IMG/VR virus record: IMGVR_UViG_3300006919_000321 | Location: 1 to 28,003 of that record | DNA: 28,003 nucleotides | DNA from: a virus | Strand: one strand, 5' to 3' | In this document: piece by piece, positions 8,001-15,885 of the stretch | Position numbering within the stretch: the stretch's first letter is position 1 | Layout: each line of letters opens with the position of its first letter | Notes under the pieces: generated by a model | The model's database searches: none | The model's input: only the letters and a program-made list of their open reading frames with translations | Told to the model about the DNA's origin: nothing | Made by a program: the position numbers and the translations under genes

Positions 8001-9286
8001 GCGATGAATGGAAACAAGCAAATAAAAGATTTATACAAGAGCTTACTGGTGCATGGGATAAAGCTTTAAAAGCAGAAGTAAATATTGCTAAAAAACAATT
8101 AGAGTTATCTGGTCTTTCAGAAGATCAAAACACAGTTGTTGATAGATTAGCTACAGGTGAACGTGATGTTTCTTATATTAAAGCACATGAAGCATTTTTT
8201 AGAACAGTAGGTATTAAACAATTTACACAATGGCAAAGAAGAATGAATTCAGCATTTGCTGTTGATACAGTTAAGTCAGGAATGAATCGCTTAGAATATG
8301 CGCCTAAGAAAAAATCAATTGATTCTGATAAAGAAGTATTTGATTTAGATAATTTTAATGAAGTTGAAATGCGAACTTATTTAGATCTTAGCGATTTAGG
8401 TATCGAAGTTCAGTCTTTATATGATTATTTTACTGAAGTAGATGAAATTTATCGTGATAAATTATTTGATATAACAGATAATCGTTCTATAGACGCTAAT
8501 TTAGATGAGTATATTAGGTCGCCTACAACAAGAGAAACTGCAACTAGACAGCTTGCAAGGAAAGAAAAACTTAAAGGCGAACCATTACTTGAAAGAGCAA
8601 TGGAAATACAAGAAGAAATAAATGAACAAATACAAACTGCTATTTATAGATTTGTAAATGAGCGTATTCAAAATCCGCAAGCAGCTAATCGTCCTTTGTT
8701 TTTTCAAGATCCTCATTATCAATTGTTTACCCAGTTTAACGGTTTTATTAGTACATTTACAGCTAATATAATCCCTAAACTCTGGCGTGATCAATTAGCA
8801 AAAGGTAATCCTAAAGTTAAATATGATACTTTTGCATTAGTCATAATGATGTTAGCATTAGGCGGTGCTTCTCAGTATATTAAAGATTTAATTAAATTTG
8901 GACAATCGAGTCCCTATTTAAATGAAGTAGGTTATATACAGAGAGCATTATATTCTTCTGGTGTTATCGGACAATATGAGAGAGTAGTAGATTTAGCTCA
9001 TCCCCTCTATCCGCAAAGAGGAGACGGACTAGAATGGATGTTTAATACACTATTAGGAGAAGCTGGTCCTTCTGCTAGGAATATTGAAACAATATTTACA
9101 GCGACAGGACAGGCGTTATCAGGAGAAACTGAACGAGCAGTAGCCAATGCAGGTAAAGTACTACCTGGAATTGGTCCTATTACTTCTCTTCGTAGATCTT
9201 TAGCTGATATAACACACTTAGAAAACCCCCTTAAAGGGGTAGAATTGCCTGATTCAGATGATGTAATCAGCGTATTACTAAAATAA
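5057..9286 (+). CDS. large ejection protein with N-terminal SNase-like nuclease domain, 1409 aa
   Basis: The N-terminal 115 residues look like a staphylococcal-nuclease (SNase/OB-fold) domain: VIDGDTI with D16 and D18, LRIGNINARE with R29 and E37, and YDEFDR with R87, then LETKLVASGVTEV. The second Ca-ligand Asp of SNase appears to be Asn34, so activity is uncertain. Hydrophobic Ala/Gly-rich stretches lie at about 270-345 and 410-475. The C-terminal 200 residues (PHYQLFTQFNGFISTF, then NIIPKLWRDQLAKG and FALVIMMLALGG) resemble the end of T7 gp16-type channel proteins. It probably helps form the DNA-ejection channel across the inner membrane. It is preceded by AAAGGAG and follows the transglycosylase gene after a 59-bp gap with a hairpin. 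Context and C-terminus are fairly firm; the nuclease fold is by eye. Confidence 0.78.
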   Translation: METFRNNDNESFLVIDGDTIANTKGERLRIGNINAREIDKIIEKDGGFEFKEGQVGGDAQAAAITRIIKEGGFTNVEYSNNYDEFDRQIINLINNKGENLETKLVASGVTEVSPYTSEEAIIAKREQELYEAALGKEDDLANRLGDEINQQIASEGLLYKTKAINERYYDPEIHSGVQFRDPNRTIDNKAIGISGQVATAWDQGWDGVKEGLWGYLDAIGQTTNIEMFENLGEAGVRAARDRMSNAPEIILDYKEIDNVWDAFSWTMNNAVMSAPYLVATFGAAAAAVPATIVGGPVLGGATALAPISAIYAGHTWNEMEGEKGIPQFLSATAAGVAAASVERLGMKALISPTDILSKQGLNKLINVYANKNNISVDKAKEIVVKTVSQEQASMARSLLRMKPSDIANFTGMGVVKAAGIGALTESGTEVIQEGIQAATAGLMSDKDYTKDELVNRFINAGLAGGVLGSGFSTAGNVYNQGKNTLLKSDLANARTDRYRIIEQARIRDSQASNTTSRKPSTVEKNIDSVDNEVEKLGYDYDSNINHFSNEAQIHENEKRGFKNIIKNNEDVADYISTITSGFGKLFKAAESSAIDFNKLVQSKIGLDIFSRIGQVTTGVYHAGQNFKQYNDQLISDFKSYVDETAIAKSFGEKNLNSKNAVTISKKLREFGRNGGFENYELMILQQQGAFDLADSYIKGDRSTDIIEELRNLNLTTDSEIREYYTRAKKFANGVVPLEALGVSSVIEANSLYAASKQIKNSYDVAYNAINEEYEKANKGKTIPYRSDYWWRHQGFDHVKVRKNPAKFKKWLANIDPTLDVETIYQNIANRGAHGAQGDFSLVGGVKWRPWSFNPMAANITDAKDFSDWSNDNLFESLNKTQIEAAKYNSTTRYFGEGGSKLSKLFQDLREEKVLTEEEIQKFAWYTKAIIDSSHGNFRRIKDPRWAAVNNFLTSWSIFAGLPLSTISSIPETAMIYFKVKDSDEWKQANKRFIQELTGAWDKALKAEVNIAKKQLELSGLSEDQNTVVDRLATGERDVSYIKAHEAFFRTVGIKQFTQWQRRMNSAFAVDTVKSGMNRLEYAPKKKSIDSDKEVFDLDNFNEVEMRTYLDLSDLGIEVQSLYDYFTEVDEIYRDKLFDITDNRSIDANLDEYIRSPTTRETATRQLARKEKLKGEPLLERAMEIQEEINEQIQTAIYRFVNERIQNPQAANRPLFFQDPHYQLFTQFNGFISTFTANIIPKLWRDQLAKGNPKVKYDTFALVIMMLALGGASQYIKDLIKFGQSSPYLNEVGYIQRALYSSGVIGQYERVVDLAHPLYPQRGDGLEWMFNTLLGEAGPSARNIETIFTATGQALSGETERAVANAGKVLPGIGPITSLRRSLADITHLENPLKGVELPDSDDVISVLLK
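9222..9243 (+). promoter_or_regulatory. promoter-like site P3, late strand
   Basis: AAAACCCCCTTAAAGGGGTA (from 9222) matches the - strand site at 23647-23666 at 17 of 20 positions. It lies inside the last codons of the 1409-aa gene (NPLKGV) and 92 bp before the 1159-aa gene, pointing towards it. It could be a promoter for a phage RNA polymerase, or a chance match in coding sequence. Confidence 0.4.
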
Positions 9287-9292
9287 TTCAAC

Positions 9293-9317
9293 GGTTAGTC
9301 TTCCTAAGAGGCTAACC
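9293..9317 (+). promoter_or_regulatory. 10-bp stem-loop before the putative virion RNA polymerase gene
   Basis: GGTTAGTCTT pairs with GAGGCTAACC-type sequence (9293-9302 with 9308-9317) around the loop CCTAA. The two non-Watson-Crick pairs are G.U on the + strand only, so this is a feature of the late-strand mRNA. It ends 17 nt before the ATG at 9335, with GGAG between. There is no T-tract, so it is not a rho-independent terminator; a leader or RNase III-type processing site is more likely. Confidence 0.6.
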
Positions 9318-9334
9318 TCCCTTGGAGAAAATTA

Positions 9335-12300
9335 ATGGGTAAATTTAGTCAAACAATAGCGAATGCAAAACGAGCTAAAGCTCCAACAATGTCACCTCAA
9401 GCGGTGGCTTTAGAACAAGAACAAAGAAAAATTACACAAGCGGAAGAAACTTCTCCTGCTATTTTAGAGACCCCTGTTGAACAGTTAGGTGTTACTCGAA
9501 CACAAGCTCCTCCCGAAGAAACAGAAGGAGTACTTTCAACACCACAAATAGCTCCTAGCCAAATGGAACAAACAGAAGAATTAGTTCAAGCTTCAAAGAG
9601 TATAGCTCCTATAGCTAGGGAAGTCTCTAAGCGAGGAATTACTAATTTAGAAGGAGAAACTGATTTTAGCCCTGCTGCGGCACAAGCTGCAGTAACCGAA
9701 GAATTAAAGTCTCAGTATGAAGCTGCGCCTATTTATGCACAAGATTCAGATGAAGATTTTTTTGATTATAGAAGTACAGATCAATTAAAAAAACGATTTG
9801 AAAATGTAACATCTACTCGCGATGCTTTAATGAATGTAGTAAATACAGGCTTTGAATTAAGAGAAAGATTAGATGACTCTTTCAGATTAGCTTTGAATGA
9901 TACAACAGATACTGCACAAAGTGTAAAAAATATTTTAGTAAAAAATGATTTATTAGATACAACTACAAATCAATTACAACCTAAAGTAGCTAACGCATTA
10001 ACTATTCAGCTTATTGAATCTATACAAGATCACATTAATAAACGCGATGATCGTGCAACTGGTAATTATAATTCTACAATGTCAGAAATGGTTTCCTTGT
10101 TTGATGTTGATGAGCCTGCTAAAATACAAGGACAAATACTTAATCCTGAGTATACAAGAGGTAAATTAGCTAGAGGTGTAATAGGAAAATTAGTACAAGC
10201 ACCTACTCAAGAAGGGCAAGTAGTTAGTGGTTATGGTAATGCAGGAGTTACATTAGATCCTGAATCAGCCGATTATTTAGACACGCTTATGTGGAACGCT
10301 GTTAAAGAAATGGGTTTTCTTGAGTATAATACTGACGGACAAAGTGAATTTTATAAGATGTCAGAAGGGGCTGAAAATTTTTTTAATAATACTAGAGAAT
10401 TATTAACTGATATACAACCTGAAAATAGAATAGATGTATCATCTACACCAACAATTGAAGGTCAATCTTTACCTGGGTTAGAAAGACTTAAAGGACGTTC
10501 AGCTGGTCCCGTGTCTCAAAAGTCTAAGCTAGATGAAAATATGGTAATTGAAAATCAAGTTAAAAATAATCTTGGTCGTATGCCATTGCGTATTTCTACA
10601 GATCGTTATGCCTTTGCTATGCAAGTAGTTGCTTCTGTAATACAAGTAGCAGAAGATGGTAAAACAATTACAGGATTAGCAAAACAATCGGATAGAGGTT
10701 TTTTCTCAACTGAGCCATGGGCATCAATGATAGGTCTTGACGAAAAAAAATGGACAAAAGCATATAGCCGTGGATTAAAAACTCATAATGGTAATGAAGC
10801 ATTAGCAACTGAACAAGCAGATCGTGTAGTTAGAAGAGAAGCTAAAAAAATATTTCAAACTATGATAGATGGAGATAATAAAGCTAACAAAGTCTTTTAT
10901 AATAAATGGTTTCATGCGTCATCAGTAGGTCGCTATTTTGTTAGAAACACAATGCTTAATTACCAAGACAGTAAGCTTGTAAGAAATTTTTTAAGTAATG
11001 CTAAACGGACTCCTCTTAATTTAAATAATAGTACAGATAAAAATTCAAAAATATTATCTAATTGGAAATATATTATTGGTAAAAATCTTTTAACTCCAGA
11101 AGAAGTTAATCTAAAAGACAGAACAGGTGCGTTTGTTAGAACAGAAGACATGACTTGGAATGCAGTTATGAGAGCCTCTGAAAAAGTAATTAATGATCCT
11201 TTAAATAAAACCTATCAAAAATGGTATGCTACAGGCGATAAACTCAGAACAATAAAAGATAGCGACTATATTAATATTGAGGCTTTAAATGAATTAGTTG
11301 GCCCTGATTTTATATCAGAGTTTCAAGACCCTGCAGAATGGGGTTACAAATTACAATCATTAATTGATTTTGCAAACTTTATAGATGCTAAAAAGAAAGC
11401 AAAAACAAATCCAGATTCTATTGCATTATTTGAACCCCAAGCTCAAACTCAACATGACGGTAAACAAAACGGAATTGCAATACAAGCAATGCAACTTGGT
11501 GATGTAGATTTATTAGCTGCAGTAGGTACTATTTATAATCCTGAAGAAGGCGTAGTAATTCCTGAAGGTGATATCCGTAGAAAATATATAATGGAAATGT
11601 CATCTTCTATTAAAAAAACTTTTACACAAAGTCCAGAAAAAGTAGATCTATGGTTATCTGTAATTGACGGTATTGACAAAAACGAAGATAGAAAAGCAAT
11701 TACTAGATTGATATCTAGAACGCCTTTACTGGAAGTCTCTTATGGTAAAGACCCCTCTTATAATCATGAAACTGTAATTGAATTTTTAAGAGGAAAATAC
11801 GGTTACATTATTCGTGATGCTATACGTACAAGCGATGTGCTTGATTACGAAAATGAAAATCGATTGATTGAAGATTTTAATTCATTAATTAAAACAACGT
11901 TAACGGACACTTTAAACACAAAACATCAAAAAACACTTCAAAGCATGGGACTATTATGGTCTATGATGGGTAAAACACCTTATTATAAAGGACCGCTTGG
12001 TACTACTATTTTTTTAGGCTCAACTGAATTTACAAAAACGGGAGTTACAGTACCTATCCCTACCCCCGAAGGCACTATATTTAAAGATATAAAAATAAGT
12101 AAACCCACAGGGAGTAAAAGATCTAAAAGTAAAAAGATATTAAATAAAGAGACGGGTTGGTGGGAAACTGCGAAGCCTTCTAGATATGGACAAGAAGTTT
12201 CAAATCAATTGCCTGTTATTTCTATTCAACAAATTGATGCTGCTATTATGGCAAAAACAATTAATGATATTAATAATAACAGAAAGGAATCTCTTTTTAT

Positions 12301-12814
12301 GTTACCCGTTCATGATGCGATTATTACAGACGCATCTAGTGTAGATGAATATCATGCAAGGATTAATAAAAATTTTGTAGAAGTAAATAAAAATTATAAT
12401 TTAGCAAATAATATTTTAAACGGTTATAATGAAGCTAAAAGCATTTTTCAGAATACAACTAATCCGAATGGAACTTATTTAATATCTGAGGATAGTCCTT
12501 ACCGCGCAATCCATACTTATTTAATTCAAAAGATAGAACAACAAAAAGAAAAATCAGGCAAGATAGTTGCACCATTAACAGGCCAAAGAGGTTTAAGAAA
12601 AGGAAAACTAGATGAGCTGATAGCTACTATTAAATTAAATAATTGGACTGAAGATGGAGGTAATGTAACAGGTAATAATCTATTAACTATTTTTAAAGCA
12701 ATTGAGAATTACGAACGACTTAAACCTAATTTTAATGAATGGAAAAGACTTTCAGAAATTGGAAAGAAGAACGCATTAAAAGAATTAGCTGAATTAATTT
12801 ATGAGTATAATTAG
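9335..12814 (+). CDS. putative virion-packaged single-subunit RNA polymerase (N4 vRNAP-like), 1159 aa
   Basis: All four polymerase signatures of the T7/N4 family appear in order. (1) SSVGRY, S529-x-x-G532-R533, matching the T/DxxGR element. (2) QTQHDGKQNGIAIQAM, motif A with D708 (T7 D537, FDGSCSGIQHFSAM). (3) RLISRTPLLEVSYG, motif B with R791, R795, Y803, G804 at the spacing of T7 R627, K631, Y639, G640. (4) ISIQQIDAAIMAKTI then LPVHDAIITDA, motif C with H993, D994 (T7 H811, D812). The usual motif B Lys is Arg795. Spacings (179, 87, 199 residues) lie in the family range. Its 1159 aa are close to the ~1100-aa catalytic core of the N4 enzyme. Residues 1-140 are low-complexity. It sits last but one in the virion block, where packaged ejection proteins are expected. 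Polymerase homology is strong; packaging is inferred. Confidence 0.8.
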   Translation: MGKFSQTIANAKRAKAPTMSPQAVALEQEQRKITQAEETSPAILETPVEQLGVTRTQAPPEETEGVLSTPQIAPSQMEQTEELVQASKSIAPIAREVSKRGITNLEGETDFSPAAAQAAVTEELKSQYEAAPIYAQDSDEDFFDYRSTDQLKKRFENVTSTRDALMNVVNTGFELRERLDDSFRLALNDTTDTAQSVKNILVKNDLLDTTTNQLQPKVANALTIQLIESIQDHINKRDDRATGNYNSTMSEMVSLFDVDEPAKIQGQILNPEYTRGKLARGVIGKLVQAPTQEGQVVSGYGNAGVTLDPESADYLDTLMWNAVKEMGFLEYNTDGQSEFYKMSEGAENFFNNTRELLTDIQPENRIDVSSTPTIEGQSLPGLERLKGRSAGPVSQKSKLDENMVIENQVKNNLGRMPLRISTDRYAFAMQVVASVIQVAEDGKTITGLAKQSDRGFFSTEPWASMIGLDEKKWTKAYSRGLKTHNGNEALATEQADRVVRREAKKIFQTMIDGDNKANKVFYNKWFHASSVGRYFVRNTMLNYQDSKLVRNFLSNAKRTPLNLNNSTDKNSKILSNWKYIIGKNLLTPEEVNLKDRTGAFVRTEDMTWNAVMRASEKVINDPLNKTYQKWYATGDKLRTIKDSDYINIEALNELVGPDFISEFQDPAEWGYKLQSLIDFANFIDAKKKAKTNPDSIALFEPQAQTQHDGKQNGIAIQAMQLGDVDLLAAVGTIYNPEEGVVIPEGDIRRKYIMEMSSSIKKTFTQSPEKVDLWLSVIDGIDKNEDRKAITRLISRTPLLEVSYGKDPSYNHETVIEFLRGKYGYIIRDAIRTSDVLDYENENRLIEDFNSLIKTTLTDTLNTKHQKTLQSMGLLWSMMGKTPYYKGPLGTTIFLGSTEFTKTGVTVPIPTPEGTIFKDIKISKPTGSKRSKSKKILNKETGWWETAKPSRYGQEVSNQLPVISIQQIDAAIMAKTINDINNNRKESLFMLPVHDAIITDASSVDEYHARINKNFVEVNKNYNLANNILNGYNEAKSIFQNTTNPNGTYLISEDSPYRAIHTYLIQKIEQQKEKSGKIVAPLTGQRGLRKGKLDELIATIKLNNWTEDGGNVTGNNLLTIFKAIENYERLKPNFNEWKRLSEIGKKNALKELAELIYEYN

Positions 12815-12826
12815 GAGGACAATTAT

Positions 12827-13075
12827 ATGGAAAAGAAGAGCTATAATAGATTAGCATTACAAGGCGTTGATGTTGATGACATGGAATTTGTAAAGGAATT
12901 TGAATTAAATCCTCAATTAGCATATACACCTGCAATTAATGATGCGTTATTAGATAAAATGTATCAAAAAAATATTCAATATTATGTTAATGATGGTATT
13001 CCTTTGAGAGAAGCTAAGTCAAAGGCTGGACGATTAAAAGCACAAGCAAAAAAAGATATTACTGCTTTGTTGTAA
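12827..13075 (+). CDS. small hypothetical protein, 82 aa, last gene of the late block
   Basis: I do not recognise this protein. It is 82 aa, helical, with a very basic C-terminus (REAKSKAGRLKAQAKKD) and no membrane segment or cysteines. A strong AGGAGGACA precedes the ATG and it starts 12 bp after the polymerase-like gene, so it belongs to the same transcript. Its stop is 9 bp before the bidirectional terminator. The basic tail could bind nucleic acid or another virion protein, but nothing more can be said. Confidence 0.7.
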   Translation: MEKKSYNRLALQGVDVDDMEFVKEFELNPQLAYTPAINDALLDKMYQKNIQYYVNDGIPLREAKSKAGRLKAQAKKDITALL

Positions 13076-13084
13076 AAAAAAAAT

Positions 13085-13123
13085 AACCCCACAGGGAATC
13101 CTATATGGAAACCTTGTGGGGTT
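13085..13123. terminator. bidirectional rho-independent terminator
   Basis: A 12-bp stem (AACCCCACAGGG at 13085-13096 with CCTTGTGGGGTT at 13112-13123, one G.T pair) has a 15-nt loop. A T-tract follows on the + strand (13122-13129) and an A-tract precedes it (13073-13083), which is a T-tract on the - strand. It sits exactly between the converging late and early blocks, 9 bp from each stop codon, and can stop transcription from both sides. Confidence 0.93.
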
Positions 13124-13131
13124 TTTTTTAT

Positions 13132-15261
13132 TTAACAAAACAAGTAATCAGAATTAATAACTTCAGATATTTGCAATACGCCAATTGTAGGAGGGAGTAT
13201 ATTAATACCTTTTCCGAAGGGAATAGTATCATAAAAGTTTTCTTTATCATATAACGTGATAAACTTTTCTCTAGTATCTACCATGAGACGTTCTGTTTCC
13301 GTAGCGTAACTACTAAACGAATCATGAACTGCACCAAAGTCGCTATCCCACTCTGCAATCACTAATGCCATATGACTAGCATCCATGCTATGAACAAAGT
13401 TAGGGCTGATACCACACATGAATCCTCTTCTATCAGGGATATCAGTCTTTTCTCTAAGTACGTGTTTAAATCTTATTTCTCCTTGCGGAGTATTAAATCC
13501 GTAGCAATCTACCTTAACAGGTCTAGTACGATAACACTCATATATAACAGGAAATCCAGATGGTGTTTCCCATTCTATAGCGTGGCCTCTATCCGTACCG
13601 TACAATCCTCTCCAATTAAGTATCTCTTGATCAGCTAATTGTTGAAGATATTTCATAGTAGTTAATGGTCCTGGGCAGACTTCTTCAATTGCTTTTATTA
13701 TTTGACCGCTAAGATCTATACAGTCTTGTTCGGAAATATTATATAAATTAGTATAACCATATTGATAACAATCGCTATACATTGATTCAGCCATTTTCTT
13801 TTGACCACAGCTGTAAGCACGAGTCATAGCAGCTCGCTTAGCAATTCCTTTTCTAATATGCTTCATTGGTATTTCTCTTTCTTCGAACCAATCAGGCATA
13901 CGTTCAGTAAGTCGTTTAGCTATCTGTACATAAAAATCATTTTGCACTTTTCTAGGTATAAGACCTACTAATAGTCCTGTCTTCTCGTCTTTAGACATTG
14001 CACCAAGGTGTTGCCAACCGTTATTAGCCCCATCAATAGGTAAAGGAAGATGAGTATAAAAGTCAAGATCATCTTGTTGAGCCTTATAGTAGTTATACCA
14101 CTCAATACAACAAGCTAGAAAAGAAATTTCTTTTTCTGCTTCTTTACTTATTATTTTCATTTCACCTAATTCAAGAATTTCTTCTAGGTGTTGTTGAGTC
14201 CACATTGCTCTGTCTTCTAATGTCATTTTATCTACTGAGATAGTATCTAAGCCTTCTTCTTCTAAGATACTTTTGTAATCAGTTGTAACCCAATTAGGTA
14301 TTTCTTCTATATGATAAGAACGATTGTAACAACAAGCAGTATGAACGGCTAACCAGAAATTAGCAGATTCATTAAACAGTTTACCTTCTGAAAAGAGTAA
14401 TTGTCCTCTTGCCATGTCTGATCCTTGGAAGTTAAAGAAAGGTTCTGAGTAATATAATCTTCCTCTATAATCAGCGTCAATATAAAAGTAAAAATCTTTA
14501 GACAGCCATTTAGCTGCAGTAGCCATTATCTCTTTTACTTCTCTGTTTTTTGAAGCTTGACGTTGATATAGCTTATCATTCTCTTTCTTATCATCTCCAG
14601 AAAACTTTTCAGTCTTAATAAACATAGAATAGTTATCTAGAATTGCTTGATGTACTTCATTATTAACCTTAAATCGAGTTGCTTGAAGTTTATTTATTGC
14701 CTTTACAAATGGTTTATCTTTATATTTAATAAACAAATGCTCTTTAGATTTGTCCCATGTTTTAATAACAGGCTTTCCATTATCTTGAAACAAAGAAGTA
14801 ATAATAGGAATAGCTGTTTCACTAATACAATTAGTTTTACCAGCAATTACTTCCATCTCACCCCATTTATCAGTAGCGTGTATAGTAACTGGCTTACGAC
14901 TCTTAATATGACCCACAGATATTGTTAAGTAATTACACATAACAAAGCCTTCAATAATTAAATCACCTACTCTAACATGGTCTCTAAAGTTAACATTGTT
15001 ACTGTCCCAACCTTCAACTATATATTTACCTATAGCCATTGAAGTTTGAGTAATAGGCGTTTCACCCTCTGTTTTACTACGTTTAAAGCAACGTTGTATA
15101 TATTTTCTGGCATAGCTTATCATATCATCTACTAAGAAATCAAGCATATCTACACCATCAGTGTCAATCATTCGCATTATTTGAATATTACGTCTAGGTT
15201 TTACACCTAGATCCTCACTACGGATTCTCGTTAAGAGATATTGTTTTATGTCCTGCATCAT
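13132..15261 (-). CDS. T7-like single-subunit DNA-directed RNA polymerase, 709 aa
   Basis: This phage RNA polymerase has all catalytic motifs intact: DADYRGRLYY (D264, G267, R268), motif A PIDGANNGWQH with D410, motif B AKRAAMTRAYSCG with K475 and Y483, and motif C PNFVHSMDASHMAL then AVHDSF with H646, D647. T7 RNAP is 883 aa; this one is about 175 aa shorter, nearly all missing before DxxGR (residue 264 against 421), so the promoter-binding N-terminal domain is reduced. The C-terminus ends in DYLFC, not the T7 FAFA. It is the last gene of the leftward block, unlike T7 where RNAP comes first, and overlaps the preceding gene by 44 bp. It probably transcribes middle and/or late phage genes from short specific promoters. 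Confidence 0.96.
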   Translation of the reverse strand: MMQDIKQYLLTRIRSEDLGVKPRRNIQIMRMIDTDGVDMLDFLVDDMISYARKYIQRCFKRSKTEGETPITQTSMAIGKYIVEGWDSNNVNFRDHVRVGDLIIEGFVMCNYLTISVGHIKSRKPVTIHATDKWGEMEVIAGKTNCISETAIPIITSLFQDNGKPVIKTWDKSKEHLFIKYKDKPFVKAINKLQATRFKVNNEVHQAILDNYSMFIKTEKFSGDDKKENDKLYQRQASKNREVKEIMATAAKWLSKDFYFYIDADYRGRLYYSEPFFNFQGSDMARGQLLFSEGKLFNESANFWLAVHTACCYNRSYHIEEIPNWVTTDYKSILEEEGLDTISVDKMTLEDRAMWTQQHLEEILELGEMKIISKEAEKEISFLACCIEWYNYYKAQQDDLDFYTHLPLPIDGANNGWQHLGAMSKDEKTGLLVGLIPRKVQNDFYVQIAKRLTERMPDWFEEREIPMKHIRKGIAKRAAMTRAYSCGQKKMAESMYSDCYQYGYTNLYNISEQDCIDLSGQIIKAIEEVCPGPLTTMKYLQQLADQEILNWRGLYGTDRGHAIEWETPSGFPVIYECYRTRPVKVDCYGFNTPQGEIRFKHVLREKTDIPDRRGFMCGISPNFVHSMDASHMALVIAEWDSDFGAVHDSFSSYATETERLMVDTREKFITLYDKENFYDTIPFGKGINILPPTIGVLQISEVINSDYLFC

Positions 15262-15478
15262 TTCTCTTTCTAATATCTACACCCCAAGTTGGGGCTGGTG
15301 GGTTGTGTAATGTTTGAATATCGCAAGTTATTGGATTGTAATTTGTTTTAATCCCGACTAGAATCTCATAATTTTCGACAGGGAATATTTCTTTTATTTG
15401 ATCTAATTCTTCTCTTGTGCATTCAACCCATGCAACATAATTAGGATCATGTTTTAATTGTTTAAAATTGACTTGCAT
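15218..15478 (-). CDS. small hypothetical protein, 86 aa
   Basis: I do not recognise this protein. It is 86 aa and soluble, starting MQVNFKQLKHDPNYVAWVEC and ending in a Pro/Arg-rich segment (NPPAPTWGVDIRKRND). It overlaps the deaminase-like gene upstream by 25 bp and the RNA polymerase gene downstream by 44 bp. This points to one tightly coupled transcript and a possible role tied to transcription takeover. No catalytic motif is visible. Confidence 0.65.
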   Translation of the reverse strand: MQVNFKQLKHDPNYVAWVECTREELDQIKEIFPVENYEILVGIKTNYNPITCDIQTLHNPPAPTWGVDIRKRNDAGHKTISLNENP

Positions 15479-15885
15479 AACCTAATCAAGTTCCTTTCTT
15501 TTAATATTTGATATGCATCCATATATTTTTCAGATGCTTGTTTAATAATTACTTCAGATATACCTGATTGTAATATAAGTTTAGTACACTCCATACAAGG
15601 AGAAGTAGTTGTATATAGTGTAGCCCCCTCTCCATTACCATTTGTTTTTGCTAGCTTACAAATAGCATTAGATTCAGCATGGATTACATAAGGTAGTGTA
15701 GCTCCATTAGCGGCTTTACATTCATTATCAAAACCGCTAGGTGTACCATTCCAACCCATTGAAATAATATTACCTTCTTTGACAATAACTGCTCCTACTT
15801 TAAGATCACTATCATAAGACATCTCTGATACACGAGAAGCAATATCCATATATAATTCATCATAACGTTCTTCTTTAAATGTCAT
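15454..15885 (-). CDS. dCMP deaminase-like zinc deaminase, 143 aa
   Basis: It probably deaminates dCMP to dUMP, feeding dTMP synthesis for an AT-rich genome. Zinc-deaminase motifs are complete: HAE at 69-71 (His ligand and catalytic Glu71) and PCMEC at 96-100 (Cys97, Cys100). Upstream, DLKVGAVIVKEGNIISMGWNGTP (split across 27-49) is the substrate-binding part typical of the ComEB/dCMP deaminase group. Length is normal for phage dCMP deaminases, which are usually 140-190 aa. It overlaps the 60-aa gene upstream by 11 bp and the 86-aa gene downstream by 25 bp. A free-cytidine or other (d)CMP-type substrate cannot be excluded. Confidence 0.9.
   Translation of the reverse strand: MTFKEERYDELYMDIASRVSEMSYDSDLKVGAVIVKEGNIISMGWNGTPSGFDNECKAANGATLPYVIHAESNAICKLAKTNGNGEGATLYTTTSPCMECTKLILQSGISEVIIKQASEKYMDAYQILKERNLIRLCKSILNN

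Noticed and set aside
9293-9317. Rho-independent terminator
   Set aside because: The stem is strong but there is no T-tract after it on either strand, and a gene starts 17 nt later.
9335-12814. Calling the 1159-aa protein a plain T7 gp15/gp16-type core protein
   Set aside because: Four ordered polymerase motifs, including motif C PVHDA with the preceding IDAAIMA, are too specific to be chance.
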